Of a DNA stretch of 64,000 bases, positions 45,690 to 56,883 are shown piece after piece. The first letter of the stretch is position 1. Every line of letters starts with the position of its first letter. The position numbers and the translations under genes were made by a program. A model generated the notes under the pieces. The model worked only from the letters and a program-made list of their open reading frames with translations. It did no database searches and was not told the origin of the DNA. The stretch spans positions 25,743,704-25,807,703 of the forward strand of contig NC_088304.1 in assembly GCF_032854445.1 (NCBI RefSeq). The letters run 5' to 3'. The DNA comes from Liolophura sinensis (lineage: Eukaryota > Mollusca > Polyplacophora > Chitonida > Chitonidae).

Positions 45690-46362
45690 GTTCGAAATAC
45701 ACGACAGTTTAGCCGCACAAAAAAGTAACCAAAGCCAGCAGATTTTATTTTTCAACTATTTATTAGGTTTAACAAGAACAGATAACAAGACTTATACAAA
45801 AACTAAAGTACTTAAGTTTAACAAGAAAGGATAGCAGTATCTATACAAATATTAAAGTACTTACATGTACAACGGTGTCAAGTCCAAACGGACGCATATA
45901 CTCCACAATGCTTTAAAAATGCACAGAGGTAATATTCACAAGAGGGAAAATCCACAGTATGACGAAATATACACAAAATTCCACAGACAGGGTCCGTGTA
46001 CTATTAAGCACTGTGTACACAAGTTCAGACTGAACAAGTGCTCGATGGAGATATGATATAACAAAGCCATGAGGCTATAAAGACACCAAAATTCAGCACA
46101 AAAGGCCTACTAAAGTAACACATAGCGAAAGCATCCAAAACTCTCAATAATTCTCCTTTCTCCTTTGACCTGCTTTCATAGGTCTTATATAGACTGGTGG
46201 AATTTTCTAGAATAAGAAAATTCTTGAACACTTGTTGTAAACAAACCGGCCCCGAACTGAGCGTGTTCTGGAACATTCTAAGGCAGAGGCAGACAGCAGG
46301 CCCTGAACTCAGCATATGTAAACAGTGGCAAGCTAACTTTAGACGCTAACGGCCGTTGTTCA
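45690..46362 (-). repeat. Probable solo LTR nested in the non-LTR element
   Basis: A segment of about 0.67 kb breaks the endonuclease domain between YLHPN (45650-45670) and NSSIDLTITD (46368 on). On the minus strand it has a TATA box (CTATATAAG, about 46183-46192) and, far downstream, AATAAA motifs (about 45745-45765), the layout of an LTR promoter and polyadenylation signal. The minus-strand start reads TGTGTTATG. Exact ends and target-site duplication could not be fixed, and no internal genes are present. Confidence 0.5.
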
Positions 46363-46797
46363 CATAACACAGGTAATGGAGCTAACTCTTCTATTGATCT
46401 CACTATCACAGATTCATCACTTCTCGGGGGCATTTTTTGGAAGGTGCGTGAATATCTTTGTGTTAGTGACAATTATCCTCTTATCCTAGAGCATCTCACA
46501 TGTAATTCTTCAGAAATTGTAGCTAGGTGGAAGTTTGATGAAGTAGATTAGGCTGATGGAACCCTAGAGACTATTAAGGCTGCACATGATCAAATATTAA
46601 AGTTTAATGAACTTGTTCTCATAGCTGCTGATAGAACCATAACTAAGACATCGACAAATCCGAAATCCAAAAGTAAACCCTTGTATCGTAAGAACTGTCG
46701 CAAAGCCTTTAAGGATCATAAAAAGGCCGACCGAAGTTTTAATGTATGTCCCACTGATAATAACTTAAACCAGGTTTGTATGTTTAGAGCTCGGGGA

Positions 46798-46866
46798 CAT
46801 CTCTCTCACCAATCCAGTGGCTTTGAGTTGAAGTCCAGCTCATGCTGACCGCCTCTCCGGCCGTAA
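46798..46866 (+). mobile_element. SINE S1 internal fragment
   Basis: CTCTCACCAATCCAGTGGCT, the B-box variant GAGTTGAAGTCC and CTCTCCGGCCGTAA, inserted in the non-LTR linker region. Confidence 0.75.
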
Positions 46867-48754
46867 TCTGGTGTAAGTTTTCAGAAACCAATAAGTTACT
46901 GTTTAATATACGATATGGTTTTCCTCAAGGTCGATCTGCTATGGGTCCCCTGGTCCGTTTTAAAACTTTCATTCGTGATGGTTTATTGAAGGAGAAGAAA
47001 ACTTAAATATCAAACAAATACCATTGAAAAGAGTATGCATGTCCTTGCATGTGCATGCGATAAAAAATATTCTAATATGTACCTCAAGTTGATAAATTAT
47101 AAATAAGCACCAAAAATTCGTTGTGGGCGACTCCATTTTGCCTAAGAGCTAGTCCTAAAGTCTTCTGTCTTAGGAGGAGAATTGCCGTCAGAAACCGCCG
47201 AAGTGCAGTTCGTACATTTCCGGTAGAACTCTTCTTCCCAGAGGGTAGAGAACAGTACCGTTCGTTTTCCGCTTGACGATCGGAAAACCGGAATGTTGGA
47301 GGTAGGCTCCGAGTTTACACAAACAAGCAGGAAATCGGTGTTCAGGGGCTGTATATTATCGCCAACGTTGTTTAGCATAAAAATAAATTATCCAAAACAT
47401 TAACATCTGGTACAGAGGGTTCTTTATATGTGGATGCGAACGTCAGGTGTAGCTTTGTATCCAACTCTAAGACCTACGGTATGCATTTTTTGCAATAAAC
47501 GGAAATTTCATCTAGACCCTGATCTAAACTTTTGTGGTAAACAGATTAAAATTGTTGGTGAAAATAAATACTTGAGTATAAAATTTGATAATAGATTATC
47601 TTTTATACCTCATATATAAATACTTACAGTTGAATGTACAAAGGTTCTCGACATAATTAAGGTCGTGTCGAGCACCGATTGGGGTGCTGACCGATCTATT
47701 TTATTAAACCTATATCCTTCCCTATTGAGGTCTAATTTGGACTATAGGCCCATTATTTACATTCCACGAAGAAGCCTTACCTAAAATGTTGGATCACGTC
47801 CAACACTAAGGTCTGAGGCTCAGACTTGGTGCTTTCAGAACCTCGTCTGTAGAAAGTTTATATATGAAGGCGAATGAGCCTTCTTTATGTAACAGACGTA
47901 TCAAACTCGGTCTTATAAATATGGTACAAAGCCTTAAGCTCATCTCACAAAACCCTGCCTACAACTGTGTTTTCAGTCCATTGTATGTAGGTAAATTTAA
48001 TAAACGTCCTCACAAGATCCATTCGTTCGGTTTTCGCATACGGGAACATACTGTGGAAGATAACATCCGCCTAGAGGATATAGCCTCGGTGTCTTTTCTG
48101 GAGTCTCCTCCCTCCCTTCTTCTTAATAAAGAATTGTCGAAAACAAAAATCCCGTATATTGATTTCCGTTCTAATTTTGTGAAATATATTTGTCACCGTT
48201 GGTAGGGTGAATGGGGCCTACAAATCCTTAATAAACTCCATGAAATTCATCCTGTCATTAGATATAATTCCTGTACTCACGGTATGTCTCACAGGCATAA
48301 AATAGTTTTTACAATGTGTCGTACCGGTCATCCTCGTTTGACACACAATTTTATTCTTGATGGGAGCCGTGCCGCCGAGTGTGTTGGATGTGATCCAGGA
48401 TGCGACATCAAACATATACTTGTTGACTTGTAGACCTTGCTCAATGTTCGGGAAAAAATTTACAGTCAACACTATGTTCGATATACAGTGTATTTAACAG
48501 CATTGCTGGCGATGTTGTCATAAATTATTTGAAGGCCATTGGGCTATATTATAAAATCTACTTCTTCATCATGTATACAGGTAAATAATATACATACAAA
48601 CGATTTTCTAGATCATATTTCATGAAAATGTCGTGCTGTTCGAGTTTTAGCTAAGGTTTCGTTCTTTTCAAAGTGTTTTAAACATGTTCGTCGATTTTGG
48701 TTTTATGTTATGTGTTCACCATTCTATTGATAATCATCCACTGGCTCCTGTTCT

Positions 48755-48832
48755 CAACTTGTTCTCGCCACGATATGGCTGCAGAATTGCCGATGTAACG
48801 TTAAGCCATAATCCTTCATTCACTCATACCGC
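48755..48832 (+). mobile_element. 3' tail of SINE-like family S3
   Basis: TTGTTCTCGCCACGATATGG, then ACGTTAAGCCATAATCCTTC and a (CATT)n-like tail; matches 29843-29915. Confidence 0.6.
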
Positions 48833-48839
48833 TATTTGA

Positions 48840-49600
48840 CCAGGTGGCATCTCTTTTCTTTATTATTTGAGATAGCAAAAAGGTTTTGTTTGATATGAAA
48901 CTGCTTCCCCTCTGTCCAAAGAGGTGTCGCTGGAAGAACCAGGTGTACTGGTTACATCTGGAAGAAACATGTAATATAAAAACCTAGGAAATAATTTTAT
49001 TAACATTGCAGTTTCTTCTTCATTCCCATTTAATATATTTATATACACACATTGTGTGTAAAAGTATAACGTTATAGCTGTCATATCAAAAGAACGCATC
49101 CCCTGCAGAACGCCAGAGTGTACATTTGGTGTATGGTTCGGTTTTACATTTTGTAAAGGCATGATCTGTCCCACTAAAATGTGTCAGGTTACTTGGACTC
49201 AATGGAGAACAACTGTACCAGAATAGTGAAGACTATCAACAGTACAAAATATTCATGTAGTGAAGAAATTCAACAGTATAAAGACATATTCAGGATATCG
49301 GCGCCTTTTGAAGGGCTCTGTCACATAACGGAAAGCTTCTTCCAAACAAGATTAACGATGATGCGTCACCTGCCTCATAACATGTTCACGGTAAAGTTTA
49401 TATCATTTTTTGTGTAAACAAACTCACGTAAAGGAAACCAATTAACCAATGAGAATCTACCGACGTCTTTGATTTAAACAGCCCAAGTGTCACCGGCGTC
49501 GCTGGTGCATTTGAACTATTTTATTCTTTTCATCTCTACTTCTGTAGACATGCCGCCGAGCGTCAGACATCGTAAGGCAGAGGGCATTCTGCGAGACCAT
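48840..49600. other. No gene seen
   Basis: Noncoding; the short frames (48863-49174 minus, 49181-49417 plus) show no recognisable domain. Confidence 0.4.
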
Positions 49601-49607
49601 AGTTATA

Positions 49608-49951
49608 AATATACTCTCCACTGGTCGCCAGGTAACGCTAAACATTCCCACGGACGAGAATATATTTAGCACGGGTGGCCAGATAACGTTGGACATTGAA
49701 GTCAGGCGAGAATACACTGTCAACTGGTGTCCAGCTGAAGCTAGGCATTTCCACAGGCATAAATACACTTTCTATTGGCGGCCAGATAAAGTTAGACACT
49801 TCCACAGACAAGAACATACTTTCCATTGGTGGCCAGATAAAGCTAGACATTCCCATAGGTTAGAGTATACCCTACACTAGTAGCCGGGTAACGTTGTACA
49901 TTTTTACAGACGAGAATACACTGCCCACTGGTGGGCGGGTAATGCTCCACA
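49608..49951 (+). repeat. 51-bp minisatellite, open on both strands
   Basis: Units start at 49608, 49659 (52 bp), 49711, 49762, 49813, 49864 and 49915 (partial). At 51 bp each unit is 17 codons, so the frame is kept: on the plus strand the repeat peptide is like EYTFHWWPDKARHFHRH, rich in His, Arg and Trp; on the minus strand it is like SSFIWPPMESMFLSVEV. The plus frame 49689-49880 ends 120 bp before the PAN-like exon. Whether it is ever translated is unknown. Confidence 0.9.
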
Positions 49952-50002
49952 TACACTTTCTAGGTTTTGCATCACTCAATGGTTTACTCGTTCAGTTTTC
50001 AG

Positions 50003-50213
50003 TATTGCAATGCCGGGTTTCCTGATCAATGATGAACCCCTGTTCGAGAAGAGAGCGTATACGACTACAATGTGTTCCCGCTTCTGTCAGGATCCATGCC
50101 AAGTTTTCAACTACAACACGAAAACCAGATGGTGCCGTGGGTTTGTGGGCACAAAAAGCAAACGTGAAGGCGTGAAGAATTTAGAATGGGAGGTGTGGGA
50201 ATTCAACTTGATG
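50003..50213 (+). CDS. PAN/apple-like terminal exon
   Basis: Follows a CGTTCAGTTTTCAG acceptor and ends with a TGA after about 69 residues. The block MCSRFCQDPCQVFNYNTKTR, then WCRGF, has the cysteine spacing and F-N-Y core of PAN/apple modules, which mediate protein or sugar binding in secreted animal proteins. The exon start is in phase 2, so at least one upstream exon is needed; I did not find it, and the 51-bp repeat frame could be a candidate. A decayed relative lies at 60130-60335. Function is not inferable beyond a likely extracellular protein. Confidence 0.45.
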
Positions 50214-50224
50214 TGAAACTATAA

Positions 50225-50470
50225 TATAATTAAAAACGTACAACACAGAGAGTATAACCAGACCGATAAAACATCAATGTGATAACTGGCCATTGGTCAC
50301 ACGTAAATGGTGAAATACGACCTCTTCTTAATTTATCTGTCCGGGTTTAATTCTTACTGTTGATGTAAATGTAACAGCAGATATGCAGTTATCGCAAAAA
50401 ACAGAGAATTTACACAATAAAGCAAAAATTGCAATGATTGCAGTAATGCATTACAAGAAGTCATAGTTTC
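50225..50470 (+). repeat. Family A dispersed repeat, copy 9
   Basis: Diverged: GTGATAACTGGCCATTGGTC, GTAAATGGTGAAATACGACC, then GTAACAGCAGATATGCAG and ATGATTGCAGTAATGCATTA. Confidence 0.55.
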
Positions 50471-50689
50471 TTGTTTCCTTGTTCAAAGTTGGACAGGGTA
50501 CTTGTGTATTCCTCCTTGAAGACAGCAAACGTATGACTGTTTGCTCAGTCTGGCGTTTTTCGAAGAGTTCTTCTAGCACAAATATGGTGAACATGTCCAT
50601 ACGCCCCACGTACAGAAATTCTGTTGCTATCGTAGTCAATGTCGGAGCAAACCAATTCAAATTCTGATATCTGGTTAGGTTTCAATTTA

Positions 50690-50903
50690 TTTTAGTGCGG
50701 CGCAATGACCCAGGAGCCTGGTACCAATAAGATCGCTATGAATTGAAGTCTAGCTTATGGTGGCATCCTCTCCGGCCGTACTGCTGGTAACCTGCACGTG
50801 GTCGTGGGTGTCCCCTGGGCTCTGCCCGGCTTTCTCCTATCATAACACGCGTGTAAGTGAAATATTCTTGAGTACGGCGTAAAACATAAATCAAATAAAT
50901 GGA
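50690..50903 (+). mobile_element. SINE S1, 5'-truncated and diverged
   Basis: Starts GCGGCGCAATGACCCAGGAG, keeps a B-box variant (GAATTGAAGTCT) and ends TACGGCGTAAAACATAAATC. Confidence 0.85.
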
Positions 50904-51215
50904 AGTTGCTCATACACACTGCGACAGACATAATCAGACTGCTAAAGCATGCTTTCATAAGAAGTCTTACCAGATGTAAGGTTGTTGAAAATCTACAGTC
51001 TTACTTCATTTACATGTAACTGTTAATTTCAGTAAAGTATGCATTTTCCAACTCCAAAACACGTAATTTAAATATACTGTAAGCAGGTTTGGGAGTGAAA
51101 GAGTAACCCCGTAATAACCTGTTATGTGTGTCTCTGTTTTAGATGTTCTCAGTTACTGTTAGCGAGTGGTTTGCCCTACACGTAATCTGCGGACTCAAAG
51201 CATGTTACTGAGGAA

Positions 51216-51234
51216 GGGGGGGGGGGGGGGGGGG
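51216..51234 (+). repeat. Poly-G tract
   Basis: A run of 19 G. Confidence 0.9.
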
Positions 51235-51661
51235 CGGGTGTATTTGTTTGCACTGGCGCTTTTCCAGTGACGATGCGCGCCAAGCATTGAAATTGCTTTA
51301 ACTTACATAATATATAAAGAAATAATATATAAAGGATTTTGACGTTAACTAGGCATTATTCATTTGTTTTGTAAACTCTGGGGAACAGAATTTTTTTTTT
51401 ACTGTAATGCTATACATATTGCAGCTTTACCAGACTTGAATTTTGGGCTTGATGACCATAGAAAAAGAAAAAAAAATGTCTAAGTGGTCATCACTTACAA
51501 TAATGACCATTACTTAATGTAATTATATTATCAATGTATGCAGTATAAATGGGATAGGTATAAAGATTAAAGAGATTGTCGGGAAAGGAGGGCATTAGGA
51601 CATTCAAGATGTTATAACATACATATGGGACAATAAGAGCTGAAGAGCATACATAGATAAT

Positions 51662-51892
51662 TTATTTATTTGATTAGTGTTTTACGCCGTTCTCAAGAAT
51701 ATTTCACTTATACGACGGCGGCCAGCATTATGGTGGGCGGGCACAGCAGGTTGCTGGCAGACCTTCCCACGTACGGCCGGAGAGGAAGCCAGCACTTGAA
51801 CTGGACTTGAACTCACAGTGACCGCATTGGTGAGAGACTCCTGGGTTATTACGCTGCGCTAGCGCGCTAACCAACTGAGCCACGGAGGCCCC
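51662..51892 (-). mobile_element. SINE S1, near full length, 12-bp target-site duplication
   Basis: Reverse orientation from a TTTATTTATTTGATTAG tail to the head CACGGAGGCCCC. TACATAGATAAT is duplicated exactly at 51650-51661 and 51893-51904. The middle GC-rich block is shortened. Confidence 0.93.
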
Positions 51893-52301
51893 TACATAGA
51901 TAATACAGAGACTATCAGTTACATATGGGTAAAAACAACAACAACCACCATAAAAGCAACGGATTGACTAGTCCAAACATGCTAAAAACTGATAAACATG
52001 TATTCCTATTATTGTTAGTACTAGGGCAAATTTATTTACACAATGATATAAGTGTTATATTCTGCATATTACTGATTTTAAAAGCGACGGCACCTAAGAA
52101 AATTGGTCAAAGCCTGAAAAGTCTTATTTCGATTCGTTTTAGGATTTAGAACAGAAGTTAAGGTAAAATGCCGAAGGCCAATGGACAGCAGTTCCGGGTA
52201 AAGAACAAGTCGAGCATTAGAGTGTCTGGTACATGTAAATAAACGATTGGTAATATCATCGTTAACTAAGCATACATCACATAACCCAGATGGATGCAGA
52301 T

Positions 52302-53135
52302 TCATTCTAAATAAATAAGTATTTGAAGGTACGGGTCCAGAAATAAGACAAAAATCATTGTTTCATCTCGTCGAGAACGTAACGATAATACAGAGTTCAA
52401 CGAAACTGAATGATTATACTCATGGAAGAACCTCCCCTTATCAGATTCATCCCACTGCTGCTGCCAAATGTCCACAAGCTTAGGTGTAATATAACTCACA
52501 ATTTCATTAATGCTTAAAGGCACATTAAAGGATATATCAAATAAGGATAAAGCTTTCTTTGCCAGGAAGTCGGGCATTTCGTTCCCAACAATACCGACAT
52601 GAGCTGGTACCCATTCAAAACTGACAAAAACCCCCTGGTAACGAAGAGTGGTGCATAAATGTAGTATTTCGAACACAAATGATGAAGATTTATAACAGAC
52701 ATAATTTGACATGGCTTGCAAGGAAGATAAAGAATCAGTAAGTATAACAGCCCTGGAAGGCTTTAGGTCGAGGAAAAACTGAAGAGCACACATAATAGCT
52801 GTAAGTTTGGCTGTAAATACTGAGACAAAATTTGATAATCTAAAGGATTTGGAATGCTTTAACTCTGGAACACAAAAAGCTGCTCGAACTCTGGTGCTGT
52901 CTTGGCATTTGGAGGCATCGGTGTATATCTGCAGGTATTGGGATAATTTTGTATGTATATATTCTGTATTACATATTAAGGAGACATTCGGATTATCAGA
53001 CTTATTGCTATTATCGTTCAGAGTAGTAGAAATATAAGGAGGTTGTAGATTCCATGTGGGGATATCAGGAACACTAGAGGACTGCAAAGCGAAATTATCA
53101 CCTTCTAAAGACGAAGATATATATTTTGCTCTCAA
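52302..53135 (-). CDS. RNase H domain frame of non-LTR element B
   Basis: This 277-residue frame is the longest intact part of element B. Catalytic positions can be read as D72 (YTDAS), D134 (LTDS) and the H179/D189 pair (PAHVGIVGNEMPD). The conserved glutamate expected after the first strand is lysine (K110 in FTAKLTAI, codon 52806-52808), so the enzyme should be inactive. In intact elements this domain removes RNA from the RNA/DNA hybrid. The frame is a relic, not a host gene. Confidence 0.75.
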   Translation of the reverse strand: MRAKYISSSLEGDNFALQSSSVPDIPTWNLQPPYISTTLNDNSNKSDNPNVSLICNTEYIHTKLSQYLQIYTDASKCQDSTRVRAAFCVPELKHSKSFRLSNFVSVFTAKLTAIMCALQFFLDLKPSRAVILTDSLSSLQAMSNYVCYKSSSFVFEILHLCTTLRYQGVFVSFEWVPAHVGIVGNEMPDFLAKKALSLFDISFNVPLSINEIVSYITPKLVDIWQQQWDESDKGRFFHEYNHSVSLNSVLSLRSRRDETMIFVLFLDPYLQILIYLE

Positions 53136-54789
53136 ACTAAATGATAACCCAGCAATATTATTTCAGTCATGACAGGTTTTCATAGAAGGAAGGTTCGAGT
53201 AAACGAGACGAAGCATTGTTAAGGGAACATTTGAGGGTGAAAAAGAACTTGAGGGTGCGCAGACGGATAGACAATGGCCACTCATTACAGAATACCTGCA
53301 TGACTTCGAGTAGTGTGGTGCGCATGCCTCCTGTACATATCCGCAGCACTGCGCACTGAACAGAATCTAATTTTCCTTTAAGGGCAACACAAGCAGTATC
53401 ATAGGCTTCACAATAACAATGAAGTTTGGTACGAATAAGAGAACGATGTAGTAACAGTAGTGATTTTCTATCAGCTCCCCAAGACTTGCCCGAAACACAA
53501 CTCATTAAATTTAGGGCTTTATCACATCTGCTTATTGAATATTCGATATGTTTAGTCCACGTAAGTCGATTATCAAATATGACACCAAGGTACTTAAAGG
53601 AAGAGGATATTTTCACTAATGAATTATTAAGGGTAACAGAGACATTACCAATAAGACGCCTTGAAAATACCACACCTTCCGTTTATACAGAAGAAAACTT
53701 AAACCCCCACTGGAGAGTTCATGATGTCGTTCAGGCCTTGTTGAAGATGATTGATGCAACAGGCAAGAGATCTTGACTTGAACCACATAGATTTGTCATC
53801 AGCAAACAAGGTACAGTTTAATTTGGGTGAGATTGCATTAAGCAGGTCATTTATAGCGATATTAAATAACGTGGGTGACAATAGACTCAAGGTACAGCTA
53901 TAGCCTGTTTCCATTTGACAGGAAGTCTCATACTAAAACAAATAGGATTATATAACAATATAGTAAGACAATGCTAAGGCAAATTATACAACCTAGAATA
54001 AGTAATAGCGTCCTCACCCGGTGACGAATCAGAGGATGGGGACAAGGCCTGTTTCAACTCAAGTAAGGAAAATCGTCATTAATAGGCATATCATTAAAAA
54101 CAACATTATCAAAGGAATGCATTTTCTCCATATCTTTCTTGTGTGTAATAAACTCAGGAATATAACTACTAGAGCTGGACACGAAGGAAAAACTATCGGC
54201 CAAAATATTGGATTGGATTTGTAACAATAGTTGGTATAATATTCAACTTCGTTTTACCTTTAATTGAATGTACTTTATTCCATACTTCTTTTACAATGAT
54301 ATTTTCTGTTATATTGGAGGATTATTGTCGCCAGAAATCTCTCTGAGCCGTTTTAATGACTCGCTGTGTAACAGCTTTTTCTCCTTTAAAAAATAAAATA
54401 TCTTCATACGGACGGGTACATCTCGCACGATTTTTGAAACGTTTACGACTTACTAATAGCCTTACTACGTTATAAATATTAACAACACTTACAGGTGTAC
54501 CATTACTGGTAGCAATGTTAAAACACTCTGCCTTTTATGCTATCAAAGGCAGGTAATTTTAATTCGGAATACGATAGGCCGTGTTTCAAAAACATGGCCA
54601 GACCACCGCCTCAACCTATATCCCTATCTACTCCGTGTCTTCCACTTCTGACAACGGTTCGAAATTATTTCATCCCAGCGGAATACTATAAACACACTAT
54701 CACCTGACACTGAAATCTAGCAACTTGTCAGCATTCGGTCTGGTCTGAAATGTGTTCACTTATGGCAATGTTAACACGTTAACATTACA

Positions 54790-54860
54790 ATGGCCGCTCC
54801 TATTACCCAAATAGAATTTGTTACCAGCAAGCGCGGAGGACGCAACCTACTTCTTAACGG

Positions 54861-54946
<86 letters not shown>

Positions 54947-55074
54947 GTAACAGGAAACTTGACACCAAATGCTGGTGGAGATGTGATTTTATCGGGTGTC
55001 GAGTTGGGCTTTGCACTGATAATAATTTTATCATCAGCTTAAATGATAATCACAACAAAATGTTGTCCCTCTGA
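54790..55074 (+). pseudogene. FLYWCH zinc-finger fragment split by (AT)n
   Basis: The ATG at 54790 opens ITQIEFVTSKRGGRNLLLNGF, then 26 or so Tyr-Ile repeats from a microsatellite, then KLDTKCWWRCDFIGCRVGLC and FIISLNDNHNK. Without the repeat this is a FLYWCH-type zinc finger: hydrophobic start, Y/W-R-C, C, then H-x-H. The last ligand is lysine (HNK instead of HNH). FLYWCH fingers occur in host regulators and in Mutator-like transposases. The fragment interrupts the endonuclease of non-LTR element B, so it arrived after it. A 94-residue frame remains open, only because (AT)n has no stop in this frame. Confidence 0.6.
54864..54942 (+). repeat. (AT)n microsatellite, about 39 units
   Basis: A pure AT run inside the FLYWCH frame. 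Read on the minus strand it makes a spurious frame at 54771-55034. Confidence 0.97.
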
Positions 55075-56293
55075 TTTTTTTAATAACATAATTATATTAA
55101 AGTCTGATCTGTTCGAAATTATGTTAGGATTATATTATAATAATTTATTTTTTTGATATTTTTTATAATAATTTATTTTTTTGATAATTTTATATTTTAT
55201 ATTCTTATATCTAAGAATATACAATTTTTATCAATATCTGAGTTTTGTCATGTTTGACTGATTCCAGAGGTGACTTGCCACCTGAGGCGTTAATCCTAAT
55301 CCCTCTATTCCACTTATGCCTACATTCGTTTTCGACTTTTCTACTCTAATTTTTCAAATCGTAGGCATAAATGGAATAAAACATCTACTCTACCTATCAA
55401 ATACCCCGGGTAGGTAAAATCTATATGTGACTTTAACATTGTTTCCTGTAGACATATTACCTGGGGAGCAGGCTTAAGGTTGTTCAGGTAAGATTTAAAT
55501 TCTTCCCCATGAGAATTAAGATCACGTATATTCTGGTGTAGCACGTTAAAACCCATTGGTGAAAAGAGTAAAACAAGATAGGGATAAGTTTGATATGGTA
55601 TAAAGAGTGCGTTATGAACGTTGATCTTCTGGGGACGTTGATAAGATACTACTTAGCCTCTTTAGATCTCTTTAACAACCTTAGAACCAAGGCGGTTCTG
55701 GGCTATGCCAAAAACTGTACTAACCCCTAGGGGTCATCAATTTCAAAAACCTTTATTAATATTTCACAAAAATAGCAATCAACTTTGTTGCAGTAGAGAA
55801 TGACACGTCCTCAGTCTGCGTACACCCAGACAAAGTTGTCTGGGTGGCCACAGACTTGAGAACAGGCCTTACCGGCTTTTAAAGAGCGGGGTGGAGTTCT
55901 TCACTGGGGGTTCATTAGCCGAGCCAGCCTGCAATGCCCGCCCATTATGGCCTTCGGGACACACCTGGTAGGTATCAGTCCGAACGGATTTTAGGACTTT
56001 TGCAAAGTCCTTTCTTTACCTGGGTAGCACTGCTACATACTACCAATAGATCTCTGCCATTTATTTATTTAACCTGCTTCACATTGCCAGTTGCTTGCTG
56101 TAAGCTTTGTCCACATTTAATGGGATTCCAGTTACAGGCAGACTGTCCACACAGCATTGTTATTGTTATTGCCCTGTTTTGACCCACCTGCTTTGCTTTC
56201 TTGTCTTCCTGGGAGCTCCTGTCAGCCGAAAAATCGCGCGTGCGCTTTGTGGTGAATCGCGTTTTCACGACATCCATGCCATCCCTTTTGGCG

Positions 56294-56503
56294 TCATCCA
56301 TGGCTGTTTGTCAAGCGCTCTATAATCTTATACAGACATGACGTCAGGGCTGTAGGCCTGTAGGACGATGGAATATTATCCTTACCTGATTTGGGGAGAG
56401 GCACAACTATAGTCCTTTTCCACAACAATATAGAACTTCCAAAGTAGATTGTACCTCCGTCCCTGGAATTCCCCTGTGTTGTGCTTTGCTGTTGTGACGT
56501 CAT
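56294..56503 (-). pseudogene. Reverse-transcriptase fragment of a non-LTR element
   Basis: Encodes the first RT block (WKRTIVVPLPKSGKDNIPSS, then YRPTALTSCLYKIIERLTN). It is joined directly to the ORF1 remnant of element B although RT should lie far downstream, so it comes from another copy or a rearrangement. Confidence 0.7.
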
Positions 56504-56883
56504 TCAAAAGCTTAACTGATTGGATTTTGCTTGAACTATGTACTGTGTTCACGTTCGCTAATCTAGCGTAATACCTGATCGGAATAATTTGTGAATTTTG
56601 TGTTGTGATAATTCCATGGATTATGTGCTGGATTTCCAGGAGTACCTTCTCTTGGATTTAGAGTTGAATTTGAACTGTGCAAAAACCGGTAAAACATTTG
56701 TTTCCTTTTTTTTGTTACTGTTGTTGTTAATCTACCTGTATATTAATGTATCATGTTAAGTAAAAAGCATTGTTCACATTGTAAAAGAAAGTCACTGGGT
56801 CTGTTTTCTGTTATTGTTTTCAACTCCATAACAAAACGATACAATGTGATCTCTTCATGTGCAATATGATTGATAGGATCAAA

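Larger units (their letters stand above)
44000..48440 (+). mobile_element. Non-LTR retrotransposon A (Jockey/I-like), decayed
   Basis: ORF1 remains at about 44080-44640: KRSGDILIECFRKQQSKRL, SPHNSLNSCQVIIRDRDGD, then paired CCHC knuckles (CFNCGKGLCKNELVCSRCG, 44535-44625). ORF2 starts near 45144 (MSICDEIIQWNCQG) with an AP-endonuclease domain, including GDLNSHN at 45521-45541, interrupted by a probable solo LTR and resuming at about 46368 (NSSIDLTITD). The linker runs to 46790. The reverse-transcriptase core is mostly deleted; LSPTLFSIKIN and a mutated YADD (YVDAN) remain near 47370-47450, then KYLSIKFDNRLSF and DWGADRSILLNLYPS. The C-terminal part (about 48210-48430) has NKLHEIHPVI and CVGCDPGCDIKHIL. 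No RNase H is visible. Confidence 0.75.
52080..56300 (-). mobile_element. Non-LTR retrotransposon B (I/Jockey-like, with RNase H), decayed
   Basis: Read on the minus strand. ORF1 remnant at 56301-56065 (NRAITITM, ACNWNPIKCGQS). Endonuclease start at 55556 (GFNVLHQNIRDLNSHG, ICLQETML), then a FLYWCH insertion, then GGGLAMFLKHGLSYSEL near 54600. The linker is at 54480-54240 (ARCTRPYEDILFFKGEKAV). Reverse transcriptase is cut short: the first RT block (RLPVKWKQAIAVP) runs straight into LSPTLFNIAIND with FADD at 53795-53806, so most of the fingers and palm are deleted. KYLGVIFDNRLTWTKHI follows at 53590. RNase H lies in 53135-52302 (YTDAS, LTDSLSSL, VPAHVGIVGNEMPD). The tail near 52290 holds LCDVCLVNDDITNRLFTC. 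It cannot move by itself. Confidence 0.8.

Noticed and set aside
49490-49856. Minus-strand frames through the 51-bp repeat as genes
   Set aside because: Open only because the repeat unit is 17 codons with no stop on either strand; kept as a repeat observation.
54771-55034. Minus-strand frame with a long Tyr-Ile run
   Set aside because: Produced by the (AT)n tract; the plus-strand frame has the FLYWCH flanks, this one has none.
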